The notes beneath the pieces are model-generated. The model saw only the letters and a program-made list of their open reading frames with translations. It was not told the DNA's origin and did no database searches. A stretch of DNA of 64,000 bases from Ferruginibacter sp. (GTDB taxonomy: Bacteria > Bacteroidota > Bacteroidia > Chitinophagales > Chitinophagaceae). How positions within the stretch are numbered: the first letter of the stretch is position 1; each line of letters begins with the position of its first letter. Below, one piece after another: positions 54,956 to 64,000 of this stretch. A program made the position numbers and the translations under genes. The stretch is taken from positions 40,095 through 104,094 of the forward strand of contig JABFQZ010000020.1 in NCBI GenBank assembly GCA_013141435.1, given 5' to 3'.

Positions 54956-57900
54956 GTGAAATTCTTTTTAAAAATACAATATTTATTTACCATATTATTG
55001 TTGCATTTATTTGCAACTTCAAATGTATTTGCACAATTACAATTTATAGAAAACAAAGGTCAATGGAATAGCAAGGTGAACTACCAAGCCAATTTTAACA
55101 CAGGTGCATTTTTTTTAGAAAATAATGGGTTCACAGTTTTGTTAAATAATACCGATGAGTATAAGGCTATTGCACAAAACGCACATGGCATAAAAAATGT
55201 AAAATCAAATACAGATACCAAAGATTTTACATTAAACTCATTTGCATACCAAGTATTATTTGCAAATGCAAACAATACTCCTAATATTTTTCCCGATAAA
55301 TCATTGCCTACTTACAATAATTATTTTATAGGTAATGATAAAAATAATTGGGCAAGCAATTGTAAAATATACAATGCTATAACATACAAAAATATTTATC
55401 CAAATATTGATGTACGTTATTATAGTACACTAAACTCTCTTAAATACGATTTTATAGTGCACCCCGGAGGAAACCCAAATGATATTGTAATGCAATATAA
55501 AGGTGGAGTAAAACTATCTTTAAAAAATAACGCTTTAATTATTGGTACAACTTTAGGAAATGTAACAGAGTTAGAACCTTATACTTACCAAACAAATGCT
55601 GTAGAGCAAAAAAATATTACAACAAAGTATGTAATAAACAACAATGTTGTAACATTTAATATTAGCAACTACGACCTTGCATCTACATTAATTATAGATC
55701 CTCAACTAATTTTTTCATCGTTTACTGGCAGTACAGAAGATAACTGGGGTTTTACCGCCACTCCAGGTGCCGATGGAAGTTTTTTTGCTGGAGGTATTGT
55801 TATGGGTACAGGCTTTCCAACTAGCCTAGGTGCTTTTCAAACAACCTATGCTGGCGGTGTTTTCGATGGTTGGGTAAATGGATTTGATATGGGCATTTTT
55901 AAATTTTCGGCAAACGGGTCACAACGAATTTATGCTACTTATATCGGAGGCAATGGCAATGAACAACCGCATAGCATGATAGCCGATGCCAACGGTAATT
56001 TAATAATAGCAGGCCGTACAAATTCAACAAACTATCCAATACTTAGTAGCGTACCTGCTACAGGTAGCCAGTTTGATATTGTAATAACAAAATTAAATGC
56101 TACTGGTACTGCTATTATCGGCTCTGTGCGTATTGGTGGCAGTGGCGATGATGGTGTAAATATAAAATCGAAAACACTTTTTTCTGGCGACACTAGTCTT
56201 CGCCGAAATTATGGCGACGATGCTAAAAGCGAAGTGATATTAGATGCAAGCAATAATGTAATACTTGCCTCATCAACTCAATCAACAGATTTTCCTGCAG
56301 TAAATGCATTCCAGCCTACACTTGGTGGTATGCAAGATGGAGTAATTTTAAAATTAACTCCTAATTTGAATAGCATTATTTTCTCTTCTTTTATTGGTGG
56401 ATCGGAAGATGATGCCTGTTTTGTAACAGCAATAAACCCTATTACAAATAATATTTATATTGGAGGTGCTACCAAGAGTAATAATATGCCGGGCAATACA
56501 ATCGGCACTATTAATCCTAATTTTGTAGGTAGAATAGATGGCTTTGTAACTGAATTGCAAGCAAGTGGTACTGCAATTTTTAAAACAACATATATTGGTA
56601 CAAGCAATGTAGATGCTGTTTACGGATTAAAATTTGATAGGTTTGGTTATCCTTATATTATGGGTACAACTATGGGCACTATGCCAGTAATAAATGCACT
56701 ATACTTTGTTGCAGGAGCAAAACAATTTGTAGCAAAAATGCAACCAGATTTATCGGCTTTTATTTATTCTACCAATTTCGGAACTAATTCGCCGTCGCCA
56801 AATATTTCACCAATAGCTTTTTTGGTAGATAGATGTGAAAACGTATATGTTTCTGGCTGGGGAGGTTCTGTAAATATAGGATCTGGTTACACCAATAGTG
56901 GTACTTCAGGTTTGCCCGAAATTAACCAAATAGCAGGTTTGCCGGCTGCCGATGGCTCCGACTTTTATTTTTTTGTGCTGCGCAAAAATGCCGATGCACA
57001 ATTGTTTGGTTCGCATTTTGGACAAAATGGAGCTGCAGGTGAGCATGTAGATGGTGGCACAAGTAGGTTTGATGCAAACGGAATTATTTATCAAGCAATT
57101 TGTGCAAACTGTTTGGGTTTTGGTCCAGCAGCTTTTCCTACATTTCCTCCCTCATCTAGCCCAACTCCACCATGGTCATCTATAAACCCTAGCCCCAACT
57201 GCAACCTTGCAGCTATAAAAATTGATATGAATTTTGCAGGTGTAGCTACAACCATCCAATCTTCGATTGCGGGAATACAAAACGATACGCTTGGCTGTGT
57301 GCCTACCTTAATACAATTTAGAGATACATTGCAAAAAGGTGTAAAATATTTTTGGAATTTTAATTCTGTTGCTTTCCCTAATGCAACAGATTTAACTACT
57401 ACTGTAGCCAACGCAGCCCATACTTTTTTAGCTGTAGGTATTTATAAAGTAAGATTAATAGCCGAAGATTCGCTTACCTGCAATATTAGAGATACATCGT
57501 ACATTACTATAAATATTTCGGATAGGCTTGCAACTCCTAAAATAATTGTAAAAAGAAATTTGCCTTGTAATTTAAAACAATACGAATTTTCAAATGCATC
57601 TTTCAATACACATGCCGAAGCATTTAATGCACAATCTTTTGTATGGGATTATGGTGATGGTTCGCCAAAAGATACCACTAATATAACTCCCATACGCATG
57701 CATACCTATACAGGCATAGGTACTTATTTTGTAACTCTTACAGTTATCGACAATAGATTTTGCAACTCACCAATTTCTGATACTGTTAAAATAATAATTA
57801 AACCTGATTTGCTGGCTAAAACACAGCAAGAAATAACAGGCTGCTCACAAACCGCTGTGGCTTTCAAAAACATAACCCAAGGTGGTGGATTAAGTTGGAA

Positions 57901-58588
57901 ATGGGAATTTTGGAATGTTACAACTAATACCATTGCTGCAACATCAACTTTATTTGAACCAACATTTATTTTTCCTGCCGATGGAGATTATAAATATCGT
58001 TTAATTGCTTTCGATTCTACTACTTGTAATAAAACAGATACAACACAATTTTATTTTATAAGTATTATTAAAGCGCCAAGAGCACTTTTCGATTATACAC
58101 CAAAACCTTCTTTGCCAAATACTCCTACTAATTTTATAAATCTTTCTTCATTTGCCGATAAATATTTGTGGAATTTTGGAGATGGTAATTCATCTACTTT
58201 ATTTGAACCAACACATGAGTACAATAAAACTGGCACTTACAAGGTAGTATTATTTGCCTTTAACAAATCAAGTTGTGCAGATACTTTTTCGTTGGTATTA
58301 GATGTAATCATTAACCCATTATTAGATGTGCCAAATGCATTTACACCTGGCAAATTTGGGGCAAACGGAATTGTGTATGTAAGAGGGTTTGGTATTGAAA
58401 AAATGAAATGGAGAATATTTAATAGGTGGGGAGAAATTGTGTTTGAATCTACCAATAAAAATAATGGCTGGAATGGGTTTTACAAAGGCAAACTACAACC
58501 TACTGATGTTTATACTTATACCTTAGATGCCGAATTTGTAGATGGACAAACAGCCCAAAAAACTGGAGACATTACTTTGTTGAGGTAA
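54956..58588 (+). CDS. Giant T9SS type B cargo protein with PKD domains, paralog 1
   Basis: A 1,210-residue secreted protein starting with GTG. It has a signal peptide (to NVFA), then a DUF7948-like N-terminal domain (QLQFIENKGQWNSKVNYQAN, about residues 27-245). SBBP-type beta-propeller repeats follow (about 250-740: YATYIGGNGNEQPHSMIADA, AGRTNSTNYP). Several PKD domains follow (FVWDYGDGSPKDTTN; YLWNFGDGNSSTLFEPTHEY). The C terminus is a type B sorting domain: LLDVPNAFTPGKFGANGIVY and MKWRIFNRWGEIVFE. It should be exported by the T9SS and displayed or released. Its function is unknown; adhesion is likely from architecture. Confidence 0.9.
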   Translation: MKFFLKIQYLFTILLLHLFATSNVFAQLQFIENKGQWNSKVNYQANFNTGAFFLENNGFTVLLNNTDEYKAIAQNAHGIKNVKSNTDTKDFTLNSFAYQVLFANANNTPNIFPDKSLPTYNNYFIGNDKNNWASNCKIYNAITYKNIYPNIDVRYYSTLNSLKYDFIVHPGGNPNDIVMQYKGGVKLSLKNNALIIGTTLGNVTELEPYTYQTNAVEQKNITTKYVINNNVVTFNISNYDLASTLIIDPQLIFSSFTGSTEDNWGFTATPGADGSFFAGGIVMGTGFPTSLGAFQTTYAGGVFDGWVNGFDMGIFKFSANGSQRIYATYIGGNGNEQPHSMIADANGNLIIAGRTNSTNYPILSSVPATGSQFDIVITKLNATGTAIIGSVRIGGSGDDGVNIKSKTLFSGDTSLRRNYGDDAKSEVILDASNNVILASSTQSTDFPAVNAFQPTLGGMQDGVILKLTPNLNSIIFSSFIGGSEDDACFVTAINPITNNIYIGGATKSNNMPGNTIGTINPNFVGRIDGFVTELQASGTAIFKTTYIGTSNVDAVYGLKFDRFGYPYIMGTTMGTMPVINALYFVAGAKQFVAKMQPDLSAFIYSTNFGTNSPSPNISPIAFLVDRCENVYVSGWGGSVNIGSGYTNSGTSGLPEINQIAGLPAADGSDFYFFVLRKNADAQLFGSHFGQNGAAGEHVDGGTSRFDANGIIYQAICANCLGFGPAAFPTFPPSSSPTPPWSSINPSPNCNLAAIKIDMNFAGVATTIQSSIAGIQNDTLGCVPTLIQFRDTLQKGVKYFWNFNSVAFPNATDLTTTVANAAHTFLAVGIYKVRLIAEDSLTCNIRDTSYITINISDRLATPKIIVKRNLPCNLKQYEFSNASFNTHAEAFNAQSFVWDYGDGSPKDTTNITPIRMHTYTGIGTYFVTLTVIDNRFCNSPISDTVKIIIKPDLLAKTQQEITGCSQTAVAFKNITQGGGLSWKWEFWNVTTNTIAATSTLFEPTFIFPADGDYKYRLIAFDSTTCNKTDTTQFYFISIIKAPRALFDYTPKPSLPNTPTNFINLSSFADKYLWNFGDGNSSTLFEPTHEYNKTGTYKVVLFAFNKSSCADTFSLVLDVIINPLLDVPNAFTPGKFGANGIVYVRGFGIEKMKWRIFNRWGEIVFESTNKNNGWNGFYKGKLQPTDVYTYTLDAEFVDGQTAQKTGDITLLR

Positions 58589-58693
58589 AAATGATTATTG
58601 CTGTTAAATTAATTGTTAAATTATCTAATAGTATTCAAAATAAAAAAACTAAACAAATAAATGTTTCGTTTATTTAAGTAAATTGAAAAAAAA

Positions 58694-61600
58694 TTGACTA
58701 TTAAAAATAAAATACTTTACACTTTTGCTGTTTTTTTGATTTTGATAATGAACAAAAAAACAGGGTTTGCACAAATGCAATTTGTGCAAAATAAAGGGCA
58801 ATGGAATTCAAATATTAATTACAAATCTGATTTTAGTACAGGTGCTTTGTTTTTAGAAAACAATGGATTTACCGTTTTGTTAAACGACCCTAACGATGTA
58901 ATAAAAGCAGCTCAATATTCGCACAGGCATTTCGAAAATGAAAACACATCTGCATCAAAAGAATTTATTTTTCATTCCTTTGCCTACAATGTTTCTTTTT
59001 TAGGAGCTTCAAAAAACATTACTTCTACTCCAGATAAACCATTGGATACATACAATAATTATTTTATAGGAAGCGATGAAAAAACTTGGGCAGGAAATTG
59101 CAAAGTGTATAATGCAATTACTTACAAAAATGTGTATCCAAATATAGATGTAAGGTATTACAGTACTCAAGATAAATTAAAATACGATTTTATCATACAT
59201 CCTGGTGGCAACCCAAATGCTATAGCTTTGCGCTACGATGGAGTTACTAATTTGAATGTAAAAAATAAAGAATTAATAATAAGTACTAGCCTTGGAGCAG
59301 TTAAAGAACTAGCACCATATACATATCAAATAAATACAAAAGGAACTGAAGAAATAATTGCTAAATATGAGGTAAAAGACAATGTTGTAACATTTAATGT
59401 AAATAATTATGATGCTACTGCTACTCTAATTATCGACCCACAATTAATTTTTTCTACACTTACAGGAAGTGCTGCCAATAATTACGGCTTTACTGCTACA
59501 CCAGGCGCAGATGGAAGTTTTTTTGCTGGAGGCATCGCTTTTTCGCAAGGTTATCCTTTAACCACAGGCGCTTTTCAAACAACGTTTAACGGTGGTAAAT
59601 ACGATATGGCAATTTTTAAATTTTCGGCCAATGGTAGTCAAAAAATTTACAGTACATATATTGGAGGAGCTAAGGAAGATCAGCCGCATAGTATGATTGC
59701 CGATGCTGTTGGAAACTTAATTATTGCTGGCAGAACTAACTCTAATAATTACCCATTACGTACGGGCATACCAGCCACTGGCAGTGGGTATGATATTGTA
59801 ATAACAAAACTAAATGCTGCAGGTACTGATATTATAGGCTCCACTAAAATTGGAGGCTCTGCTAATGATGGAGTAAATATTGAACAAAATGATTTAACAA
59901 CAACACTTGGTACAAGTAGTATAAGAAGAAATTATGGCGACGATGCTCGTAGCGAAGTTATTTTAGATGCTGCTAATAATATTATTGTTGCTTCTTGTAC
60001 TAACTCTACAAATTTCCCTTTACTAAACGCCGCACAAAATACTTTTGGAGGCTTGCAAGATGGAGTTGTATTAAAACTTAATACCAACCTAAGTGCCTTG
60101 TTGTTTTCTACCTATTACGGTGGTAGTGGCGATGATGCTTGCTTTGTAGCATCTATAAATCCAATCAACAATAATTTGTATATAGCTGGTGCTACAGCTA
60201 GTAATAATTTATTGGGTAGCACATCTAGTACAATTGGTGCAAACTCACAAGGAAATATAGATGGATTTGTAACAATATTTTCGCCAAATGGGTCACTATT
60301 AAAAACAACATATTTGGGCACAAATGGTATCGATTTAGTATATGGTATAAAATTTGATAAAAAAGGATTTCCTTATGTAACAGGCACTACTACTGGTACT
60401 TGGCCAGTAATAAATGCAACATATTCTAATGCCAATTCAAAACAATTTATAGCAAAAATACAACCCGATTTATCAGCTTATATTTATTCTACAGTTTTTG
60501 GCGGTGCATCATCAGTGCCCAAAATATCGCCAGTTGCTTTTTTGGTAGATAGGTGCGAAAATGTGTACGTATCAGGCTGGGGAGGTGGAGAAAATAGCCA
60601 AAATGGTTTTACAATGGGTAATACATCTGGCATGCCATTGGTAAACCCTTTAGCCATACCATCAGATGGAAAAGATTTTTATTTTTTTATTTTACAAAAA
60701 GACGCTTTATCGCAATTATTTGGCACTTATTTTGGACAAAATGGAGGCGAAGGAGATCATGTAGATGGTGGCACAAGTAGATTTGATGATAATGGAATAA
60801 TTTACCAAGCAATATGCGCAAATTGTGGAGGAAGAATTCCACCTCAAATAAATTTCCCTACAACACCTGGTGTATGGGCTCGTACAAATGGTAGCCAAGG
60901 TTGTAACCAAGCTGCTGTAAAAATAGAAATGAATTTTTCGGGTGTAGCTTCATTAGTACAATCGGAAATTGATGGAGAAATAAATGACACTTTGGGCTGT
61001 ATTCCTTTAACAGTAAATTTTAAAGACACTAAAGCAAAAGGTATTACTTATTATTGGAATTTTAATTCTCTTGATTTTCCAAATGCCGTAGATGCAACAA
61101 CTACAACACCACAAACATCTTTTACTTTTAATACAGTTGGAGTATTTAGGGTACGATTAATATCCGAAGATTTATCTACCTGTAACCAAAGAGATACTTC
61201 TTATATAACAATAAGAACAGGTAAGGATAAGGTATTGCCTAGCTTTACCAATATAAAAATTGGGCCTTGTACTAGTAAGGTTTTTCAATTTGCAAATACT
61301 AGCACATCTATTGCTGGTATTCCATTTTTACCACAAACTTTTGTTTGGGATTTTGGCGATGGTTCTCCATTAGACACTGCTGATTTTACCGAAAATATTA
61401 CACACACATTTGCATCTTCTGGCACATACAATGTAAAACTTAGTGTATTCGATATAAGATTTTGTAATGCCCCAAAAGATACCTTAATACCATTGCGTAT
61501 TAACGATAACGTAAAAGCTATACCTAAATCTAATGAACTTGGTTGTGCTTTATATACACCAGTTTTTGAAAACCTTAGCCTTGCAGGCCTTAGTTGGAAA

Positions 61601-62287
61601 TGGGAATTGTTAGATGCTACCACAAATGTAATTATACAAACATCTACCAATGTTGTACCATCGTTTACGCCACTACCTATTGGTCAATATAAATATCGTT
61701 TAATTGCTTTCGATACTACCACTTGCAATAAAATAGATACATCGGCATATTTCAATATTAAAGTTGTTCAAAAACCACAAGCTGCTTTTACATGGGCTCC
61801 TAATCCGCCACAAGCCAATGTGCCAGTAAGGTTTTCTAATATTTCTAATTTTGCAAATACATATTTATGGAACTTTGGCGATGGCGAAAGCGCTACAAAT
61901 TTTGCACCTACTCATGAGTATAATGCTACTGGCACATATACTGCTGAGCTTATTGCATATAGTATTGCTGGTTGTACCGATACTTTTAGGCTGCCAGTAA
62001 ATGTAATTGTAAACCCATTGTTAGATGTACCAAATGCATTTACACCTGGACGTTTTGGTGCAAATAGTATTATAAGTGTAAGAGGTTTTGGTATTGCTAA
62101 AATGGATTGGAAAATTTACAACAGATGGGGGCAAATTGTTTTTAAATCTGATAATAAAAAAAATGGTTGGGATGGAACATTTAAAAGTAAATTGCAACCA
62201 ATAGATGTATATAGTTATATTTTAGATGTAGAATTTACAGATGGAATAAAATTAAGAAAGACAGGAGATATAACTCTGTTGAGGTAA
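58694..62287 (+). CDS. Giant T9SS type B cargo protein with PKD domains, paralog 2
   Basis: A 1,197-residue paralog of the gene upstream, 105 bases away, starting with TTG (no in-frame ATG precedes the signal peptide). The plan is the same: signal peptide, FVQNKGQWNSNINYKSDF domain, SBBP-type propeller (YSTYIGGAKEDQPHSMIADA), PKD domains (FVWDFGDGSPLDTADF; YLWNFGDGESATNFAPTHEY) and type B sorting domain (LLDVPNAFTPGRFGANSIIS). Long blocks of DNA are nearly identical to paralog 1, for example the AAATATCGTTTAATTGCTTT stretch, so recombination between them is possible. Confidence 0.9.
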   Translation: MTIKNKILYTFAVFLILIMNKKTGFAQMQFVQNKGQWNSNINYKSDFSTGALFLENNGFTVLLNDPNDVIKAAQYSHRHFENENTSASKEFIFHSFAYNVSFLGASKNITSTPDKPLDTYNNYFIGSDEKTWAGNCKVYNAITYKNVYPNIDVRYYSTQDKLKYDFIIHPGGNPNAIALRYDGVTNLNVKNKELIISTSLGAVKELAPYTYQINTKGTEEIIAKYEVKDNVVTFNVNNYDATATLIIDPQLIFSTLTGSAANNYGFTATPGADGSFFAGGIAFSQGYPLTTGAFQTTFNGGKYDMAIFKFSANGSQKIYSTYIGGAKEDQPHSMIADAVGNLIIAGRTNSNNYPLRTGIPATGSGYDIVITKLNAAGTDIIGSTKIGGSANDGVNIEQNDLTTTLGTSSIRRNYGDDARSEVILDAANNIIVASCTNSTNFPLLNAAQNTFGGLQDGVVLKLNTNLSALLFSTYYGGSGDDACFVASINPINNNLYIAGATASNNLLGSTSSTIGANSQGNIDGFVTIFSPNGSLLKTTYLGTNGIDLVYGIKFDKKGFPYVTGTTTGTWPVINATYSNANSKQFIAKIQPDLSAYIYSTVFGGASSVPKISPVAFLVDRCENVYVSGWGGGENSQNGFTMGNTSGMPLVNPLAIPSDGKDFYFFILQKDALSQLFGTYFGQNGGEGDHVDGGTSRFDDNGIIYQAICANCGGRIPPQINFPTTPGVWARTNGSQGCNQAAVKIEMNFSGVASLVQSEIDGEINDTLGCIPLTVNFKDTKAKGITYYWNFNSLDFPNAVDATTTTPQTSFTFNTVGVFRVRLISEDLSTCNQRDTSYITIRTGKDKVLPSFTNIKIGPCTSKVFQFANTSTSIAGIPFLPQTFVWDFGDGSPLDTADFTENITHTFASSGTYNVKLSVFDIRFCNAPKDTLIPLRINDNVKAIPKSNELGCALYTPVFENLSLAGLSWKWELLDATTNVIIQTSTNVVPSFTPLPIGQYKYRLIAFDTTTCNKIDTSAYFNIKVVQKPQAAFTWAPNPPQANVPVRFSNISNFANTYLWNFGDGESATNFAPTHEYNATGTYTAELIAYSIAGCTDTFRLPVNVIVNPLLDVPNAFTPGRFGANSIISVRGFGIAKMDWKIYNRWGQIVFKSDNKKNGWDGTFKSKLQPIDVYSYILDVEFTDGIKLRKTGDITLLR

Positions 62288-62372
62288 GGTTTTTGGCAGT
62301 TAGATATTTTTACAAAAAAATAAAATAACTAATGTCGAATAACAAATAATGATAAATAATTAACAACCAATC

Positions 62373-63392
62373 TTGCATAAATTAAAACACATATTAGTAC
62401 TAAATATTTTCCTTTTTTTGGGATTGTGTACTCATGCGCAGGATTTACATTTTTCTCAATTTTTTAATTCGCCGCTTACTACAAACCCTGCTAATACTGG
62501 ATTTATTCCCGATGCCGATTATAGGCTTGGAGTAAACTACCGAAACCAATGGAGTAGTATTTTAGGAGCGCCATACAAAACTATGAGTGCCTTTGCCGAT
62601 GCTCAATTATTTAAAAATAAATTAGAAAATAGTTGGATTGGTTTGGGAGGTGTTATACTTAGCGATAAAGCTGGTAGCGGAAGTTTAAAGTCAGATAAAT
62701 TTTATGGCTCAGTTGCATTTCATCAAATGCTTGGCTACAGTAGCTTGCTAAGTGCAGGATTTAATTTGGGCTACGTTTCTAAAAGAATAGACCCTACAAA
62801 TTTAAAATTTCCCGATCAGTTTAACGGTAAATTTTTTGATGGTACAACACCAACTTCAGTACAATTTAACAATCTTAATATTGATTATTATGATATGCAA
62901 GTAGGTATGAATTATGCTTACTTCCCCGATGAAAATACATATATAAATGCGGGCTACTCTATACATCATGTAAACAAACCTAAAGAAACTTTTTTTGGTG
63001 ACAATACATCTAATGGTAAAATACCAATACGTCATATTGGTTTTGTAAATGCTATTTTAAAAGTAAACCCTAGGGTAATAATAAATCCTAATATTTATTT
63101 TACTACACAAACAAATGCAATAGAAATAAATGGTGGTTTAAATGCTAATTATAATTTATCAGAATTTGGCGAAAGTCAACTCATTGCTGGGTTATATTAC
63201 AGGTATAAAGATGCAATAATACCTATGTTGGGTTTAGAAACAAAAAAATTGTCGGTTACTTTAAATTATGATATAACATTATCAAAACTAAGTAAATTTA
63301 ATAATTTTAGAGGTGCAGCAGAAATAAGTATTGTAAAGAAAGGCTTTTATCCTAGCAATGTTGATAAGCAAACTTTGTGCCCCAAATTTTAA
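62373..63392 (+). CDS. PorP/SprF-family type IX secretion membrane protein
   Basis: A 339-residue outer-membrane protein starting with TTG and a signal peptide (to THA). The family hallmark QDLHFSQFFNSPLTTNPANTG is directly after the cleavage site. Beta-strands follow (YRLGVNYRNQWSSILGAPYK, WIGLGGVILSDKAG). SprF-like proteins are required for secretion of type B cargo encoded next to them. Here it follows two type B cargo genes, so it is probably their dedicated partner. Confidence 0.92.
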   Translation: MHKLKHILVLNIFLFLGLCTHAQDLHFSQFFNSPLTTNPANTGFIPDADYRLGVNYRNQWSSILGAPYKTMSAFADAQLFKNKLENSWIGLGGVILSDKAGSGSLKSDKFYGSVAFHQMLGYSSLLSAGFNLGYVSKRIDPTNLKFPDQFNGKFFDGTTPTSVQFNNLNIDYYDMQVGMNYAYFPDENTYINAGYSIHHVNKPKETFFGDNTSNGKIPIRHIGFVNAILKVNPRVIINPNIYFTTQTNAIEINGGLNANYNLSEFGESQLIAGLYYRYKDAIIPMLGLETKKLSVTLNYDITLSKLSKFNNFRGAAEISIVKKGFYPSNVDKQTLCPKF

Positions 63393-63405
63393 TAAAAAAA
63401 TATTA

Positions 63406-63921
63406 GTGAAAAAAATATTTCTTTTTTGCATAATCTGTATTGCAAACTTTGCTACAACTGCCCAAGTAAATGATGAACTACAGCCTGCATATTTGCGCAT
63501 AACAAATGTACCTCCTTTTAAATTACTTGTGGCTCCAGATAGTACATTATTTGAAAAAATAAATTTAAAAAAAAGGAAGCCAACAATAATAATGGTTTTT
63601 AGCCCCGATTGCGATCATTGTATAATATCTACACAAAATTTAATAGCCAATTATAAGTTGTTTAAGAAAGTACAAATTATTTTAGCTACTTCGAGCCCAT
63701 TTGCAAATGTAAATAAGTTTTATACCGATTTGAATTTAGCAAATTATCCTAATATAAAAGTAGGACAAGATAATACGTATTTTCTTGGTCAGTTTTTTAG
63801 TGTACGTAGTTTTCCATCAATATACTTGTATGATAAAAAAGGGAATTTTAAAAAATATTTTGACAGTAATTCACCTGTCTTCGCCACTGGGACACCCAAG
63901 CCTAAAATTCAAATATTTTAG
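63406..63921 (+). CDS. Secreted thioredoxin-fold (TlpA/AhpC-like) protein
   Basis: A 171-residue protein starting with GTG (MKKIFLFCIICIANFATTAQ as signal peptide). The thioredoxin domain has IIMVFSPDCDHCIIST (CXXC) and a cis-Pro segment VRSFPSIYLYDKKGNFKKYF. It starts 13 bases after the PorP/SprF gene, so it is in the same operon. It may protect or isomerise disulfides in the cargo. The last about 14 residues (VFATGTPKPKIQIF) look unlike the family and overlap a minus-strand frame, so the C terminus may have been altered by an event at the window edge. Confidence 0.82.
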   Translation: MKKIFLFCIICIANFATTAQVNDELQPAYLRITNVPPFKLLVAPDSTLFEKINLKKRKPTIIMVFSPDCDHCIISTQNLIANYKLFKKVQIILATSSPFANVNKFYTDLNLANYPNIKVGQDNTYFLGQFFSVRSFPSIYLYDKKGNFKKYFDSNSPVFATGTPKPKIQIF

Positions 63922-64000
63922 CTAAATATTTTTGTTCTTCTGTGATTAGAATCGTTTTGTATGTTACTTTTTTTGTTATTGGATGTTCTACTTTAACAGC
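63902..64000 (-). CDS. C-terminal fragment of an unknown gene (runs off the window)
   Basis: On the minus strand a frame open from the window edge reads KVEHPITKKVTYKTILITEE and ends LAKIFEF with a TAG at 63902-63904. It overlaps the plus-strand thioredoxin gene tail to tail by 20 bases. The fragment is too short to identify. It could be a normal convergent neighbour or part of an inserted element. Confidence 0.4.
   Translation of the reverse strand, partial: AVKVEHPITKKVTYKTILITEEQKYLAKIFEF

Overview
The window is chromosomal DNA of a low-GC member of the Bacteroidota, probably in or near the Chitinophagaceae/Chitinophagales. The evidence is: type IX secretion (T9SS) and gliding genes (porV, gldJ, a PorP/SprF protein, two very large proteins with type B C-terminal sorting domains); bacillithiol synthesis (bshA); families typical of the phylum (DUF4292, head-GIN DUF2807, TonB-dependent receptor with a carboxypeptidase-regulatory domain, paired LytS/LytTR regulators, OmpR-type histidine kinase pair); and the Bacteroidota -7 promoter box TAnnTTTG in front of many genes. 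No rRNA, tRNA, CRISPR array, prophage or intact insertion sequence was seen.

Layout. 0-5 kb: 5' part of a TonB-dependent receptor, two lipoproteins and a LytS/LytTR pair, all on the minus strand. 5-12 kb: recG, a DEAD-box helicase, a 32-residue membrane peptide missing from the ORF track, a small membrane protein, a GNAT enzyme, a CNNM/CBS transporter and a PAP2 phosphatase. 12-16 kb: two tandem paralogous LtaS/sulfatase-type membrane enzymes. 16-25 kb: housekeeping (SAM methyltransferase, glmM, cysteine desulfurase, THUMP rRNA methyltransferase, LolC/E-type permease, rbfA, MsbA-type exporter). 25-30 kb: bshA, an EnvC-like protein, DUF4292 lipoprotein, dut, ispF. 30-34 kb: divergent porV and gldJ, then murF, which recalls the Flavobacterium gldJ neighbourhood but without porU here. 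34-40 kb: DUF4230 protein, Lrp regulator, ahcY with a long structured leader, a DUF4143 ATPase, a frameshifted OmpA-family gene, fabI. 40-46 kb: response regulator/kinase pair, a DUF1573 protein, rplU-rpmA, and a 91-residue Lys/Ala/Pro repeat protein. 46-54.7 kb: thioredoxin-like, UspA, DUF4442, maeB, an MlaE/MlaF pair, an ArnT-like glycosyltransferase and a VOC protein. 55-64 kb: an apparent T9SS type B module of two about 1,200-residue paralogous cargo proteins, a PorP/SprF protein and a thioredoxin-fold lipid- or periplasm-directed protein.

The less ordinary signals are: (i) a candidate cis-regulatory RNA in the roughly 200-nt leader of ahcY; (ii) three ATTAAC/GTTAAC half-sites at exactly 21-bp spacing between a two-component operon and a DUF1573 gene; (iii) a family of interspersed palindromic intergenic elements (four related copies plus one distinct hairpin element); (iv) a run of five consecutive genes (54.3-63.9 kb) that start with GTG or TTG; (v) a stand-alone histone H1-tail-like repeat protein beside rplU-rpmA; (vi) a murF promoter that appears to reuse the T-tract of the gldJ terminator as its -33 element. 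I see no clear wholly new multi-gene system. All pairings, domain limits and homologies were read by eye.
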